DNA of 64,000 nucleotides, taken from Amycolatopsis nalaikhensis. GTDB taxonomy: Bacteria > Actinomycetota > Actinomycetes > Mycobacteriales > Pseudonocardiaceae. The DNA is taken from assembly GCF_030264295.1 (NCBI RefSeq), contig NZ_CP127173.1, forward strand, positions 4,533,501-4,597,500, in the 5' to 3' direction. The notes below the pieces were generated by a model. The model did not search any database. It saw only the letters and a program-made list of their open reading frames with translations, and was not told where the DNA came from. Numbering within the stretch: the stretch's first letter is position 1; every line of letters starts with the position of its first letter. Both the position numbers and the translations under genes were made by a program. This document shows, in pieces, positions 1-8,161 of the stretch.

Positions 1-771
1 CTGACCTACGAGCACCTGGACCTGCAGTTCAACCGCATGTTCAAGGACGACGCGCTCCGCAAGGCGTTCTTCGAGGTCGTCGACCGCAAGGCGATCACCG
101 ACAAGCTGCTCAAGGAAGTCCAGGCCGACGCGGCCCCGCTGAACTCGATCGTGTTCTTCCAGGGTGAAGAGGGCTACACCGACCTGTACGGCAGCAAGGC
201 CGGCCTGGGTGCCGAGGCGGCGGCGAAGACGCTGACCGACGCGGGCTGGACCAAGGGTGCCGACGGCATCTTCGCCAAGGGCGGCCAGCGGGCTTCGTTC
301 AAGATCACGCACAACCAGAACGCCCGCCGCAGCCAGACCGTCGAGATCATCATCTCGCAGGCCAAGGCGGCCGGTATCGAGGTCAAGGACGAGACCGACG
401 CCAACTTCCTCAAGGGTGGCCGCGTTTCGACCGGTGACTACGACATCGCGCTGTTCGGCTGGTCGTCGGCTCCGTACAAGTCGCAGTCGCGGTCGATCTA
501 CGTCTGCCCGAACAACGGTGGCGACCAGAACTACCAGAACCTGTGCGACCCGAAGATCGACGACGCGTTCAAGACCGCTGTGAGCGCGACGGACGAGCAG
601 GTCAAGCTGCAGTCCTACCAGGCGGCCGACAAGGCCATCGCGGACAAGTACGCGACGCTCCCGCTGTTCCAGACGCCGAGCATGTGGGCGTTCAAGGGCA
701 TCGACCGCGTGTACATGCAGTCCTACAACGGTGTCCTGTGGAACGCCGGCGAGTGGGAGCAGAAGAAGTAG
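1..771 (+). CDS. ABC transporter substrate-binding protein, family 5 (C-terminal part)
   Basis: The reading frame is open from the first base, so the N-terminus lies outside the window; 256 codons plus the stop are visible. The sequence fits the C-terminal lobe of the DppA/OppA/NikA family (SBP_bac_5). It has the typical DALRKAFFEVVDRKAI stretch near the start, an ADKAIADKYATLPLFQ segment and a closing tryptophan-rich tail. Such proteins are extracellular lipoproteins that capture oligopeptides, dipeptides or metal chelates for a permease. Two or three permease genes and a double-ATPase gene follow, which supports the role. Substrate specificity cannot be told from this part. Confidence 0.9.
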   Translation: MTYEHLDLQFNRMFKDDALRKAFFEVVDRKAITDKLLKEVQADAAPLNSIVFFQGEEGYTDLYGSKAGLGAEAAAKTLTDAGWTKGADGIFAKGGQRASFKITHNQNARRSQTVEIIISQAKAAGIEVKDETDANFLKGGRVSTGDYDIALFGWSSAPYKSQSRSIYVCPNNGGDQNYQNLCDPKIDDAFKTAVSATDEQVKLQSYQAADKAIADKYATLPLFQTPSMWAFKGIDRVYMQSYNGVLWNAGEWEQKK

Positions 772-815
772 GGCTCGTCCCGCCTCTTCTTTCCCCTCGT
801 TCCAGATGACCTGGG

Positions 816-854
816 GGGTACCGGGGCCCGGCCACGAGCCGGGCCCCGGTACCC
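816..854 (+). terminator. Strong intra-operon hairpin
   Basis: A perfect 17-bp stem (816-832 with 838-854) has a 5-base loop and sits 45 bases after the stop of the substrate-binding protein gene. There is no U-tract. It may stop or attenuate transcription, or protect the 3' end of the upstream message, so that the binding protein is made in excess over the permeases. This is common in ABC operons and is an inference here. Confidence 0.65.
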
Positions 855-868
855 ACCGGAAGTAGCTG

Positions 869-896
869 TTGACCGTAGGGTTACCCCCACTACGGT
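869..896 (+). promoter_or_regulatory. Possible promoter before the first permease gene
   Basis: TTGACC (869-874) and TACGGT (891-896) are 16 bases apart, close to an actinobacterial vegetative promoter. They overlap an inverted repeat, ACCGTAG (872-878) with CTACGGT (890-896), which could be an operator. It lies just after the hairpin, so it could restart transcription for the permease genes. No experimental support is available. Confidence 0.4.
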
Positions 897-957
897 AGAC
901 AACCGGGTAGCGGTCCAGCGCACTTCTGACGACCAGGCCCGGATGAGGAGCAGTTCG

Positions 958-1974
958 TTGAACCTGGTGATCTACATCCTTCGCCGTCTGGCGATATCGA
1001 TTCCCGTCCTGCTGGTCGGGACCTTTTTGTCGTTCGTGATGGTCGCCGCCACCGGTGACCCGCTCGGCGAGCTCCGCAACAACCCGCAGCTGAGCAAGGA
1101 CGCGATCGACGCGCTCTCCCACAAGCTGGGCCTGGACCAGGGTGTCGTGCCGCGGTACTTCAGCTGGCTCGGGGACTTCCTCCAGGGCGACTGGGGCACG
1201 TCCATCGCGCAGGGCAACGCGCTGCAGCCGGTCGCGCCGAAGGTGATGGCGGCGTTCGGCGTCACGTTCAAGCTGGTCGTCGGAGCCGAGATCCTCGCGC
1301 TGGTCATCGGGATCATCGTCGGCGTGCTCGCCGCGGTGAAGCAGTACTCGATCATCGACTACCTGGCCACCACCCTGGCCTTCCTGCTGTTCTCCATGCC
1401 GATCTTCTGCGTGGCGATCGTCCTGAAGAACTACGCGATCGAGATCAACGGGTGGGTCCGCGACCTCGGCCTCCAGGACGTCCTCGGCAATCCGTGGCTA
1501 CGCACGACCAGCCCGGAACAGCTGAAAACGGACGGCGTCGGGGACTTCATAACGAGCACCATCGGTGCCTACCTGCTGCCGACGCTGTCGATCATGGCGA
1601 TCAGCTTCGCCGCGTACAGCCGGTTCCAGCGGGCGTCGATGCTCGAGGTGATGGGCTCGGACTACGTCCGCACCGCGCGCGCCAAGGGCCTCGGCAACGG
1701 CCGGGTCATCTTCCGGCACGCGTTCCGCAACGCCCTGATCCCCGTCACGACGCTGTTCTCGGTGAACTTCGGGTCGGTGCTCGCCGGCGCGATCATCACC
1801 GAAACGGTGTTCAACTGGCACGGTATGGGCACATTGCTGGTGGAAGCCGTCTCGAAGAACGACACTCAGGTGATGATGGGCTGGCTCGTGGTGATCGCCA
1901 CCAGCGTGATCGTCGCCAACCTGATCGCCGACCTGGTGTACGGCATCCTGGACCCGAGGATTCGCGTTGGCTGA
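958..1974 (+). CDS. ABC transporter permease, DppB/OppB type
   Basis: Inner-membrane permease of the peptide/nickel importer family (BPD_transp_1), about 338 residues with six predicted membrane segments. The EAA-like loop that docks the ATPase is visible near ADLVYGILDPRIRVG and YVRTARAKGL. I chose TTG 958 because GAGGAG (945-950) lies 7 bases before it and the resulting N-terminus, MNLVIYILRRLAISIP, matches the paralogue at 2977. An ATG at 943 would contain its own ribosome site. It overlaps the next gene by 8 bases. The closest relative visible is the third permease gene, about 80% alike by eye. Confidence 0.9.
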   Translation: MNLVIYILRRLAISIPVLLVGTFLSFVMVAATGDPLGELRNNPQLSKDAIDALSHKLGLDQGVVPRYFSWLGDFLQGDWGTSIAQGNALQPVAPKVMAAFGVTFKLVVGAEILALVIGIIVGVLAAVKQYSIIDYLATTLAFLLFSMPIFCVAIVLKNYAIEINGWVRDLGLQDVLGNPWLRTTSPEQLKTDGVGDFITSTIGAYLLPTLSIMAISFAAYSRFQRASMLEVMGSDYVRTARAKGLGNGRVIFRHAFRNALIPVTTLFSVNFGSVLAGAIITETVFNWHGMGTLLVEAVSKNDTQVMMGWLVVIATSVIVANLIADLVYGILDPRIRVG

Positions 1975-2896
1975 CTTGAACTCCCTTCTCGCGAGCGAAA
2001 CCGCGACCAAGGACGGCACCCTCCCGCCGGAAGCCCTGCCCGAACCCCGGAGCCAGGGCAAGCTGGTGCTCCGGAAGTTCCTGCACCACAAGCTGGCCAT
2101 GGCGTCGACCGCGGTGCTGGTGCTGATCGTGCTGCTCAGCATCATCCTGCCGATCTTCTGGAAGCACAGCTACGAGGACAGCTCGTTCCCGTCGTTCGCG
2201 AAGCCGAGCGCCGACTTCCCGCTGGGCACCACCCAGGTCGGCAAGGACATGGTGTCGCAGATCCTGCGCGGCACCCAGTTCTCGCTGCTCATCGCGCTCA
2301 CGGTGTCGATCCTGTCGACCCTGGTCGGCGTCGTCCTCGGCGCTCTCGCCGGTTACCTGCGGAGCTTCACCGACTCGGCGGTCTCCCGGGTGACGGACCT
2401 GTTCCTGATCATCCCGCAGATCGCCGCGGCGGCGATCCTGGCGAAGGTGTTCGGGAGCGGCTCCTGGTACATCGTCGCGCTGGTGCTGGCGGCGTTCGGC
2501 TGGATGCAGATCGCCCGGATCACCCGGGCCGAAGCGATGTCGTTGTCCCAGCGCGAGTTCGTCGACGCGGCGCGCGCTTCGGGTGCCGGCACGTTCCGGA
2601 TCATCTTCAAGCACCTGGTGCCGAACATGGTCGGCAGCATCACGGTCAACGCGACCCTCGCGGTCGCGCAGGCCGTGCTGGCGGAAGCCGCGCTGTCGTT
2701 CATCGGCCTCGGTGTCCAGCTGCCGGACACCTCGCTCGGCCGCGTCATCCTGGAGAACTACGCCCAGCTGCAGACGCGGCCGGCGCTGTTCTTCGGGCCG
2801 TTCATCGTGCTCGTGCTGATTTCGCTGACGATCAACTTCATCGGTGACGGTCTTCGCGACGCCTTCGACCCGCGCCAGCGGAGAATGAAGGCCTGA
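1967..2896 (+). CDS. ABC transporter permease, DppC/OppC type
   Basis: Second permease subunit, 309 residues. It has an N-terminal OppC_N-like segment (one membrane helix around residues 40-65 followed by a short extracellular stretch) and then a BPD_transp_1 domain. The EAA loop is seen as EFVDAARASGAGTFRIIFKH, and the C-terminus NFIGDGLRDAFDPRQ is typical of DppC. The start is TTG 1967, overlapping the stop of the B subunit by 8 bases, so translation is probably coupled. It pairs with a B-type permease to form the channel. Confidence 0.9.
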   Translation: MADLNSLLASETATKDGTLPPEALPEPRSQGKLVLRKFLHHKLAMASTAVLVLIVLLSIILPIFWKHSYEDSSFPSFAKPSADFPLGTTQVGKDMVSQILRGTQFSLLIALTVSILSTLVGVVLGALAGYLRSFTDSAVSRVTDLFLIIPQIAAAAILAKVFGSGSWYIVALVLAAFGWMQIARITRAEAMSLSQREFVDAARASGAGTFRIIFKHLVPNMVGSITVNATLAVAQAVLAEAALSFIGLGVQLPDTSLGRVILENYAQLQTRPALFFGPFIVLVLISLTINFIGDGLRDAFDPRQRRMKA

Positions 2897-2976
2897 ACGC
2901 CGACGCGGGGGTGACCGGTTCCGGTCGCCCCCGCGTCCGTTTTCGCGCGACGATCGCCGGAACATGGGGGTTTCGG

Positions 2977-3993
2977 ATGAATCTCGTGCTCTACGTGCTC
3001 CGCCGGCTGGCCATCTCGATCCCGGTCCTGCTGGTCGGCACGTTCCTCTGCTTCGTCATGGTGGCCAACACCGGCGACCCGCTCGGGGAGCTGCGCAACA
3101 AGCCCGGCATCAACGCCGAGGCCATCGCCGCCACCGAACACCAGCTCGGGCTCGACCAGAGCATCGTCGCGCGGTACTTCACCTGGCTGGGCCACTTCCT
3201 CAGCGGTGACTGGGGCATCTCCATCGCGCAGGGCAACGCCTTCCAGCCGGTGGCGCCGAAGGTGATGGCGGCGTTCAAGGTGACGCTCGAGCTGGTCGTG
3301 GCGGCGTCGATCCTGGCCCTGATCTTCGGTGTGCTGGTCGGCGTGCTGGCGGCGGTCAAGCAGTACTCGATCTGGGACTACCTGGCCACGACGCTGGCGT
3401 TCCTGATGTTCTCGATGCCGATCTTCTGCATCGCGATCGTCCTCAAGGGCTACGCGATCCGCCTGAACGGCTGGGTGCGCCAGCTGGGCCTGTCCGACGT
3501 CCTCGGCGACCCGTGGTTGCGTACGACGAGCCCGGAGAGCCTCTCGGCGACCGGAGTGGGCGACGCGCTCGCGAAGTACGTCGGCGCGTTCCTGCTGCCG
3601 ACGCTGTCGATCATGGCGATCACGTTCGCGGCGTACAGCCGCTTCCAGCGGGCGTCGATGCTGGAGGTCCTGGGCGCGGATTACGTGCGCACCGCGCGCG
3701 CGAAGGGCGTCTCGAACAGCCGCGTGATCTGGCGGCACGCGTTCCGCAACGCGCTGATCCCGGTGATGACGCTGTTTTCGGTCAACTTCGGCGCGACGGT
3801 GACGGGCGCGATCATCACGGAGACGGTGTTCAACTGGCACGGCATGGGCACGCTGCTGGTGGAGGCGGTCAACAAGAACGACCCCCAGGTGCTGATGGGC
3901 TGGCTGGTGGTGATCGCGGCGAGCGTCGTGGTGGCGAACCTGGTGGCCGACCTGATGTACGGCATCCTGGACCCCCGCATCCGCGTCGGCTAG
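2977..3993 (+). CDS. Second DppB/OppB-type ABC permease (paralogue)
   Basis: Another B-type permease, 338 residues and nearly collinear with the gene at 958. The N-terminus MNLVLYVLRRLAISIPVLLV, the TSPESL region and the C-terminus MYGILDPRIRVG all correspond. ATG 2977 has a G-rich site (GGGGG) a few bases upstream. It stands 80 bases after the C-type permease with no second C gene, so the cluster reads B1-C-B2. It may offer an alternative B subunit or be a recent duplicate being retained. Differences lie mostly in the periplasmic loop (residues about 30-60). Confidence 0.88.
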   Translation: MNLVLYVLRRLAISIPVLLVGTFLCFVMVANTGDPLGELRNKPGINAEAIAATEHQLGLDQSIVARYFTWLGHFLSGDWGISIAQGNAFQPVAPKVMAAFKVTLELVVAASILALIFGVLVGVLAAVKQYSIWDYLATTLAFLMFSMPIFCIAIVLKGYAIRLNGWVRQLGLSDVLGDPWLRTTSPESLSATGVGDALAKYVGAFLLPTLSIMAITFAAYSRFQRASMLEVLGADYVRTARAKGVSNSRVIWRHAFRNALIPVMTLFSVNFGATVTGAIITETVFNWHGMGTLLVEAVNKNDPQVLMGWLVVIAASVVVANLVADLMYGILDPRIRVG

Positions 3994-4082
3994 AAGCGCC
4001 CCAATGTGGCCTTCGGTGCGTCTGACGCACCCAAGGCGGCCTTCGGTGCGTGAGACGCAACCAAGGCCGCCTTGGGGCGCTC
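3994..4082. repeat. 89-bp mosaic palindromic element, copy 1
   Basis: Starts directly after the stop codon of the second B permease. The outer inverted repeat AAGCGCCCCAA / TTGGGGCGCT encloses three alternating blocks (TGTGGCC or GGCGGCC, each followed by a GGTGCGTxxGACGCA-type hairpin). It lies between convergent genes, like the other three copies at 8070, 12892 and 52819, and is the same length as all of them. It can fold on either strand, so a bidirectional terminator or REP-like role is plausible. Confidence 0.85.
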
Positions 4083-4097
4083 GGGGCCGGGCATGGC

Positions 4098-4132
4098 GAA
4101 GGGCCCGCACCCAACGCGAGTGCGGGCCCTTC
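4098..4132. terminator. Hairpin between convergent ABC genes
   Basis: A 13-bp perfect stem (4098-4110 with 4120-4132) with a 9-base loop lies 11 bases before the stop of the convergent ATPase gene. Without a T-run it is a factor-assisted or L-shaped terminator candidate usable from both directions. Confidence 0.65.
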
Positions 4133-4143
4133 AGCGGTCTACG

Positions 4144-5925
4144 TCAGTCGGCCACCGGGGCCAGCTTGCCGGCCTCCCAGGCCGCGCGGCGCTCGGCCTG
4201 CAGCACCGGGTCGGCCACCGGGGCCGCCGACAGCAGGCGCTTCGTGTACTCCTGCTGCGGCGCGTGCAGCACCTGGTCACGGGTGCCGACCTCGACGAGC
4301 TTGCCGTGCTGCATCACCGCGACGCGGTCGGCCAGCAGGTCGACCACCGCCAGGTCGTGGCTGATGAACAGGCACGCGAACTGCAGCGACTGCTGCAGGT
4401 CGAGGAACAGGTCCAGCACGCGGGCCTGCACCGACACGTCCAGCGCCGACGTCGGCTCGTCCGCGATCAGCAGCGCCGGGTCGAGCGACAGCGCACGCGC
4501 GATCGCCACGCGCTGGCGCTGGCCGCCGGACAGCTCGTGCGGGTAGCGGTTCATGTAGTGCCCGCCCAGCTCGACCTTGTCCAGCAGCGAGCGCACCCGC
4601 GCCGACAGTTCCTTGCCGGACAGCACCTTGTGCAGCACCATCGGCTCGGCGATCGACTCGCCGATCGTCATCTTCGGGTCCAGCGTGGACGCCGGGTCCT
4701 GGAACACGATCGAGAAGTACCGGCGAAGCGGGCGAAGCTCCTTCGCCGACATCTTCGTGATGTCCTTGCCCGCGATGGACACCGTGCCCGACGTCGGGTC
4801 GAGCAGGCGGATCGCGCAGCGCCCGACCGTCGTCTTGCCCGAGCCGGACTCGCCCACCAGGCCGACGATCTCGCCCTTGGCGATGGTCAGCGAGACGTCG
4901 TCGACCGCGCGGTTCTTGCCCTGACCGCGGCGGCCCGGGTACTCGAGCACCAGGTTCTTGATCTCCAGCGCCGGCGCGGCCTCCTCGATGACGGCCTCGA
5001 GCTCCTCGTCGGCCAGCCGGATCTCCTCGGCGATCTTCGCCGCCTCGGTGCTGTCGGAGGCGATGCCGGCGTCGTCGAGCAGGCGACGCCCCTCGGGGCG
5101 CTGGCCGAGCACCGGCACCGCGGCCAGCAGCCGCCGGGTGTAGTCCTCCTTCGGCGACGCGAACAGCTCGCGCACCGGCGCCTCTTCGACGATCTCGCCC
5201 TGGTACATCACGATGACGCGGTCGGCCATGTCGGCGACGACGCCCATGTCGTGGGTGATCAGCACGATCGCCGTGTCGAGCGTGTCGCGCAGCTTGCGCA
5301 GCAGGCCGAGGATCTCCGCCTGGACCGTGACGTCGAGCGCCGTGGTCGGCTCGTCGGCGATGATGACCTTCGGGTCGCACGCGATCGCCATGGCGATCAC
5401 GACGCGCTGGCGCAGACCGCCCGACAGCTGGTGCGGGTACTGCTTGAACCGCAGCGGCGGGTTCGGGATGCCGACCATGTCGAGCAGCTCGACGGCGCGC
5501 TTGTCGGCGGCCGCCTTCGAGATGTCGAGGTGCGAGCGCAGGGCCTCGCGCAGCTGCCAGCCGACCGTGTAGACCGGGTTCAGCGCGGTCATCGGCTCCT
5601 GGAAGATCATCGCGACCTTGTTGCCGCGGATCTTCTGCATTTCCTTCTCTTTGAGATCGGCCAGGTTGCGCTCGCCGAGGCGCAGCTCACCGGCGATCTT
5701 GCTGGTCTTGGGCAGCAGGCCCAGCACCGACATCGACGTGACGGACTTGCCGGACCCGGACTCTCCGACCACGGCGACGATCTCGCCGGGCTTGACGTCG
5801 AAGCCGATGCCCTTGACCGCGTCCACGACGCCGTCTTCGGTGCGGAACGACACGCTCAGGTCGGAGATGGACAGAACGGAACCCGACACACCGGCGACGT
5901 CCGCCGAAGTTGCTTCAGTGCTCAC
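4144..5925 (-). CDS. ABC transporter ATP-binding protein with two fused ATPase domains (DppD-DppF type)
   Basis: 593 residues holding two complete ABC ATPases. Domain 1 has Walker A GESGSGKS (about residue 55), signature LSGGLRQRV and Walker B IIADEPTTALD. Domain 2 has GESGSGKTTVG (about 355), LSGGQRQRVAIARA and LLIADEPTSALD. Each carries the oligopeptide/dipeptide C-terminal extension. It powers the permeases on the opposite strand. GTG 5925 is preferred over TTG 5928 because AAGGG lies 7 bases upstream of the GTG. It is convergent with the permease genes, so it is a separate transcription unit. Confidence 0.93.
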   Translation of the reverse strand: MSTEATSADVAGVSGSVLSISDLSVSFRTEDGVVDAVKGIGFDVKPGEIVAVVGESGSGKSVTSMSVLGLLPKTSKIAGELRLGERNLADLKEKEMQKIRGNKVAMIFQEPMTALNPVYTVGWQLREALRSHLDISKAAADKRAVELLDMVGIPNPPLRFKQYPHQLSGGLRQRVVIAMAIACDPKVIIADEPTTALDVTVQAEILGLLRKLRDTLDTAIVLITHDMGVVADMADRVIVMYQGEIVEEAPVRELFASPKEDYTRRLLAAVPVLGQRPEGRRLLDDAGIASDSTEAAKIAEEIRLADEELEAVIEEAAPALEIKNLVLEYPGRRGQGKNRAVDDVSLTIAKGEIVGLVGESGSGKTTVGRCAIRLLDPTSGTVSIAGKDITKMSAKELRPLRRYFSIVFQDPASTLDPKMTIGESIAEPMVLHKVLSGKELSARVRSLLDKVELGGHYMNRYPHELSGGQRQRVAIARALSLDPALLIADEPTSALDVSVQARVLDLFLDLQQSLQFACLFISHDLAVVDLLADRVAVMQHGKLVEVGTRDQVLHAPQQEYTKRLLSAAPVADPVLQAERRAAWEAGKLAPVAD

Positions 5926-6038
5926 CAAGATGCCCTTCGTGGGGGTACAGACGATCGCGACGCGGCGGTCGCGACTCGCGCGAGGATAACCGAGGGTGTC
6001 CCCGACTAAGGTCGGAGCACGGGAATTACGCTCAACCC

Positions 6039-6881
6039 GTGATCTCCCCGGTATCGCGCAGGCTGCTGCTCGTCCACGCCCATCCCGACGACGAGACCAT
6101 CACCACCGGCGCCACGATCGCACGATACGCCGCCGAGGGCGCCGAGGTGACCGTGGTGACCTGCACGCTCGGTGAGGAGGGCGAGGTCATGGCCGACCTG
6201 CCCGAGCTGGCCGGGCTCGGTGCGCAGGCCGCCGACCAGCTCGGCGGCTACCGCGTCGCGGAGCTGCAGCGGGCGTGCGCCGCGCTGGGGGTGTCACGAC
6301 ATCGTTACCTGGGCGGGCTCGGCCGGTGGCGCGATTCGGGCATGGCGGGCACGCCGTCGGCGTCGCACCCGCGGGCCTTCACCGGCGGCAGCGCCGACGA
6401 GCAGGCCGCGCAGCTGGCCGAGATCCTCGACGAGGTTCAGCCGCAGGTCGTCGTCACCTACGACGCCTTCGGCGGCTACGGCCACCCCGACCACATCCGC
6501 GCGCACGAGATCACGATGGCGGCGGCGCCCCGCGCGACGTCGGTCGAGCGGGTGTTCCACACGGTGACCTCGCGCGACGCGGTCCGCGCCGGACTGGCCG
6601 CGCTGCGTGACGACGACCCGATCTTCGACGTCCCGGACGACGACGAGCTGCCCACGACGCCGGACGAGGAGATCACGACGACGCTCGACGTCGCCGCGTA
6701 CGTCCCGGCGAAGATCGCGGCACTGCGCGCGCACGCGACGCAGCTCGCCGTGGTCGACGGCGACCTTCCCTACTTCGCGCTGACGAACGAGATCGCGCAG
6801 CCGATCCTCGCCGAGGATGCCTACGTGCTGGCCCACGGCCCGGCCGAGGGCGCCGCGCACGACCTGTTCGGCGGGCTGTGA
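6039..6881 (+). CDS. mshB: MshB, GlcNAc-inositol deacetylase of mycothiol biosynthesis
   Basis: Zinc-dependent deacetylase that converts GlcNAc-Ins to GlcN-Ins, the third step to mycothiol, in the cytoplasm. The LmbE/PIG-L fold signature AHPDDE is at residues 14-19, the second metal/catalytic region is GGYGHPDH, and the length (280 residues) is normal. GTG 6039 places the AHPDDE motif at the family's usual position; upstream in-frame codons are not conserved-looking. It overlaps the next gene by 4 bases, which predicts translational coupling. The sigma-R regulator at the right end of this window is the thiol-stress system that works with mycothiol. Confidence 0.95.
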   Translation: MISPVSRRLLLVHAHPDDETITTGATIARYAAEGAEVTVVTCTLGEEGEVMADLPELAGLGAQAADQLGGYRVAELQRACAALGVSRHRYLGGLGRWRDSGMAGTPSASHPRAFTGGSADEQAAQLAEILDEVQPQVVVTYDAFGGYGHPDHIRAHEITMAAAPRATSVERVFHTVTSRDAVRAGLAALRDDDPIFDVPDDDELPTTPDEEITTTLDVAAYVPAKIAALRAHATQLAVVDGDLPYFALTNEIAQPILAEDAYVLAHGPAEGAAHDLFGGL

Positions 6882-7270
6882 GCGTGGACGAGCGGCTGAC
6901 GCTCGAGCAGGGGCTCCTGCTCGCGCTGCTCGTCGTCGACACCGTGCTGCTGGCCGTGCTGGAGCTGTTCTTCCTGCCGCTGCGGATCGGCGTCGTGCCG
7001 CTGCCGGTGACCGTCCTGGTCGGCGCGGTCACCACGCCGTGGCTCGTGGCGACCACCGGAAGGCTGGTGCGGCCCGCACTTTCGTGGGTACCCCTCGCGG
7101 TGTGGGTGCTCGTCGTGTTCGGGCTCGGCATGCTGGGTCCGGGCGGTGACCTGGTGCTGATCCAGGACTGGCGGGCCCTGCTGCTGCTCGGCGCGAGCGC
7201 GCTGCCGGGCGCCATGGTGCTCGGCGGTGGGCTGGGCCGCGCGAAGGGAAGGAATCCGGAACGTGGGTGA
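6878..7270 (+). CDS. Small four-helix membrane protein after mshB
   Basis: 130 residues with about four hydrophobic segments (roughly residues 12-32, 38-58, 66-88 and 98-118) and a basic tail. It begins GTG 6878 inside the mshB stop (GTGA overlap). A small membrane protein also follows mshB in mycobacteria (Rv1171, from memory), so it is a conserved neighbour of unknown role. It overlaps the next gene by 8 bases. No catalytic motif is visible. Confidence 0.75.
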   Translation: MSVDERLTLEQGLLLALLVVDTVLLAVLELFFLPLRIGVVPLPVTVLVGAVTTPWLVATTGRLVRPALSWVPLAVWVLVVFGLGMLGPGGDLVLIQDWRALLLLGASALPGAMVLGGGLGRAKGRNPERG

Positions 7271-8042
7271 GGCGATCTCCGACCGCCAGGTCGTGGCCGT
7301 GCTGCGGCCGTTCGTGCGGGCGTGCGGGCCGATGCTCGACGCGCTGCGCGAGTCCGACCCGTTCGGCCTGCAGGCCCGGGCGAAGGACGACCTGGCCGAG
7401 GTCGAGTCCGGTCTGAAGGCGAAGCTGATCCACGGCGTGACGTCGGTGAAGGTGCCCGGCACGGCGGCGTGGGCGCGGATGACGGGCTACGACCGGTCGA
7501 GCTGGTGGATGAACCGCGTCGGCCGCTTCACGGCGCTGCTGACGTCGATCCCCGGCCTCGGCGGCGCGCTGGCCGACCGGCTGCCGGTGCAGGACGCGCT
7601 GGGCGCGGCGTCGCAGGGGCTGCTGCTGTGCGCGATCGCGGGCGAGTACGGCGTCACGGATGTGGGCACGCGGGTGCGGCTGATCGCGTCGGTCCTTTTC
7701 GAACGCGACATCGACCCGGACCTCGCGGCGGGCAAGCACCCGGAGCACGACGAAGCCGCGGAGGCGGACGAAGCGGCGAAGCTGACCGAAGAGCTGACGG
7801 CGTCGGAGAAGAAGCACGGCAAGGCGACGATCAAGGCGGCCGCGGGGACGCTGTGGCGCCTCGGCCGGGCGTTGTACGGCATCACCGAGGAGCTGGAGAA
7901 GCGCCCGCACGGCAACATCCTCCACCGCGCGGTCGGCATGCTGCCGATCGTCGGCGCGGCGGGCGACTACTTCGGCGAGCGGTCGGGGTTGAAGAAGGTC
8001 TGGCGGCGCGCGCACACCTGGCTGACCGAGCACCGCGCCTGA
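7263..8042 (+). CDS. Conserved hypothetical protein in the mshB cluster
   Basis: 259 residues, unrecognised. The N-terminal half is mixed helix with an RPFVRACGPMLDALRESDPF stretch; the middle has two hydrophobic helices (about residues 85-135); residues about 150-190 are highly charged (Glu/Lys/Ala-rich, coiled-coil-like). The start is GTG 7263, preceded by AAGGGAAGG; an upstream frame extension reads through the preceding gene and is unlikely. It probably shares the mshB transcript. It ends before the 89-bp element at 8070. Confidence 0.7.
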   Translation: MGEAISDRQVVAVLRPFVRACGPMLDALRESDPFGLQARAKDDLAEVESGLKAKLIHGVTSVKVPGTAAWARMTGYDRSSWWMNRVGRFTALLTSIPGLGGALADRLPVQDALGAASQGLLLCAIAGEYGVTDVGTRVRLIASVLFERDIDPDLAAGKHPEHDEAAEADEAAKLTEELTASEKKHGKATIKAAAGTLWRLGRALYGITEELEKRPHGNILHRAVGMLPIVGAAGDYFGERSGLKKVWRRAHTWLTEHRA

Positions 8043-8069
8043 CCCGCCGCGCGCCACCGGTCCGGTTCC

Positions 8070-8158
8070 AAGCGCCCCAAGGCGGCCTTGGTTGCGTCTG
8101 ACGCACCGAAGGCCGCCTTGGTTGCGTCTCACGCACCGAAGGCCGCCTTGGGGCGCTT
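8070..8158. repeat. 89-bp mosaic palindromic element, copy 2
   Basis: Same outer arms AAGCGCCCCAA / TTGGGGCGCTT as the other copies. Here all internal blocks are of the GGCGGCC/GGCCGCC type, with GTTGCGT-ACGCAC mini-hairpins. It fills most of the 119-bp gap between two convergent stop codons (8042 and 8162). Confidence 0.85.
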
Positions 8159-8161
8159 GGG

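Noticed and set aside
6000..6039. Sigma-R promoter in front of mshB
   Set aside because: A GGAAT occurs at 6022 but no GTT follows at 18 bases.
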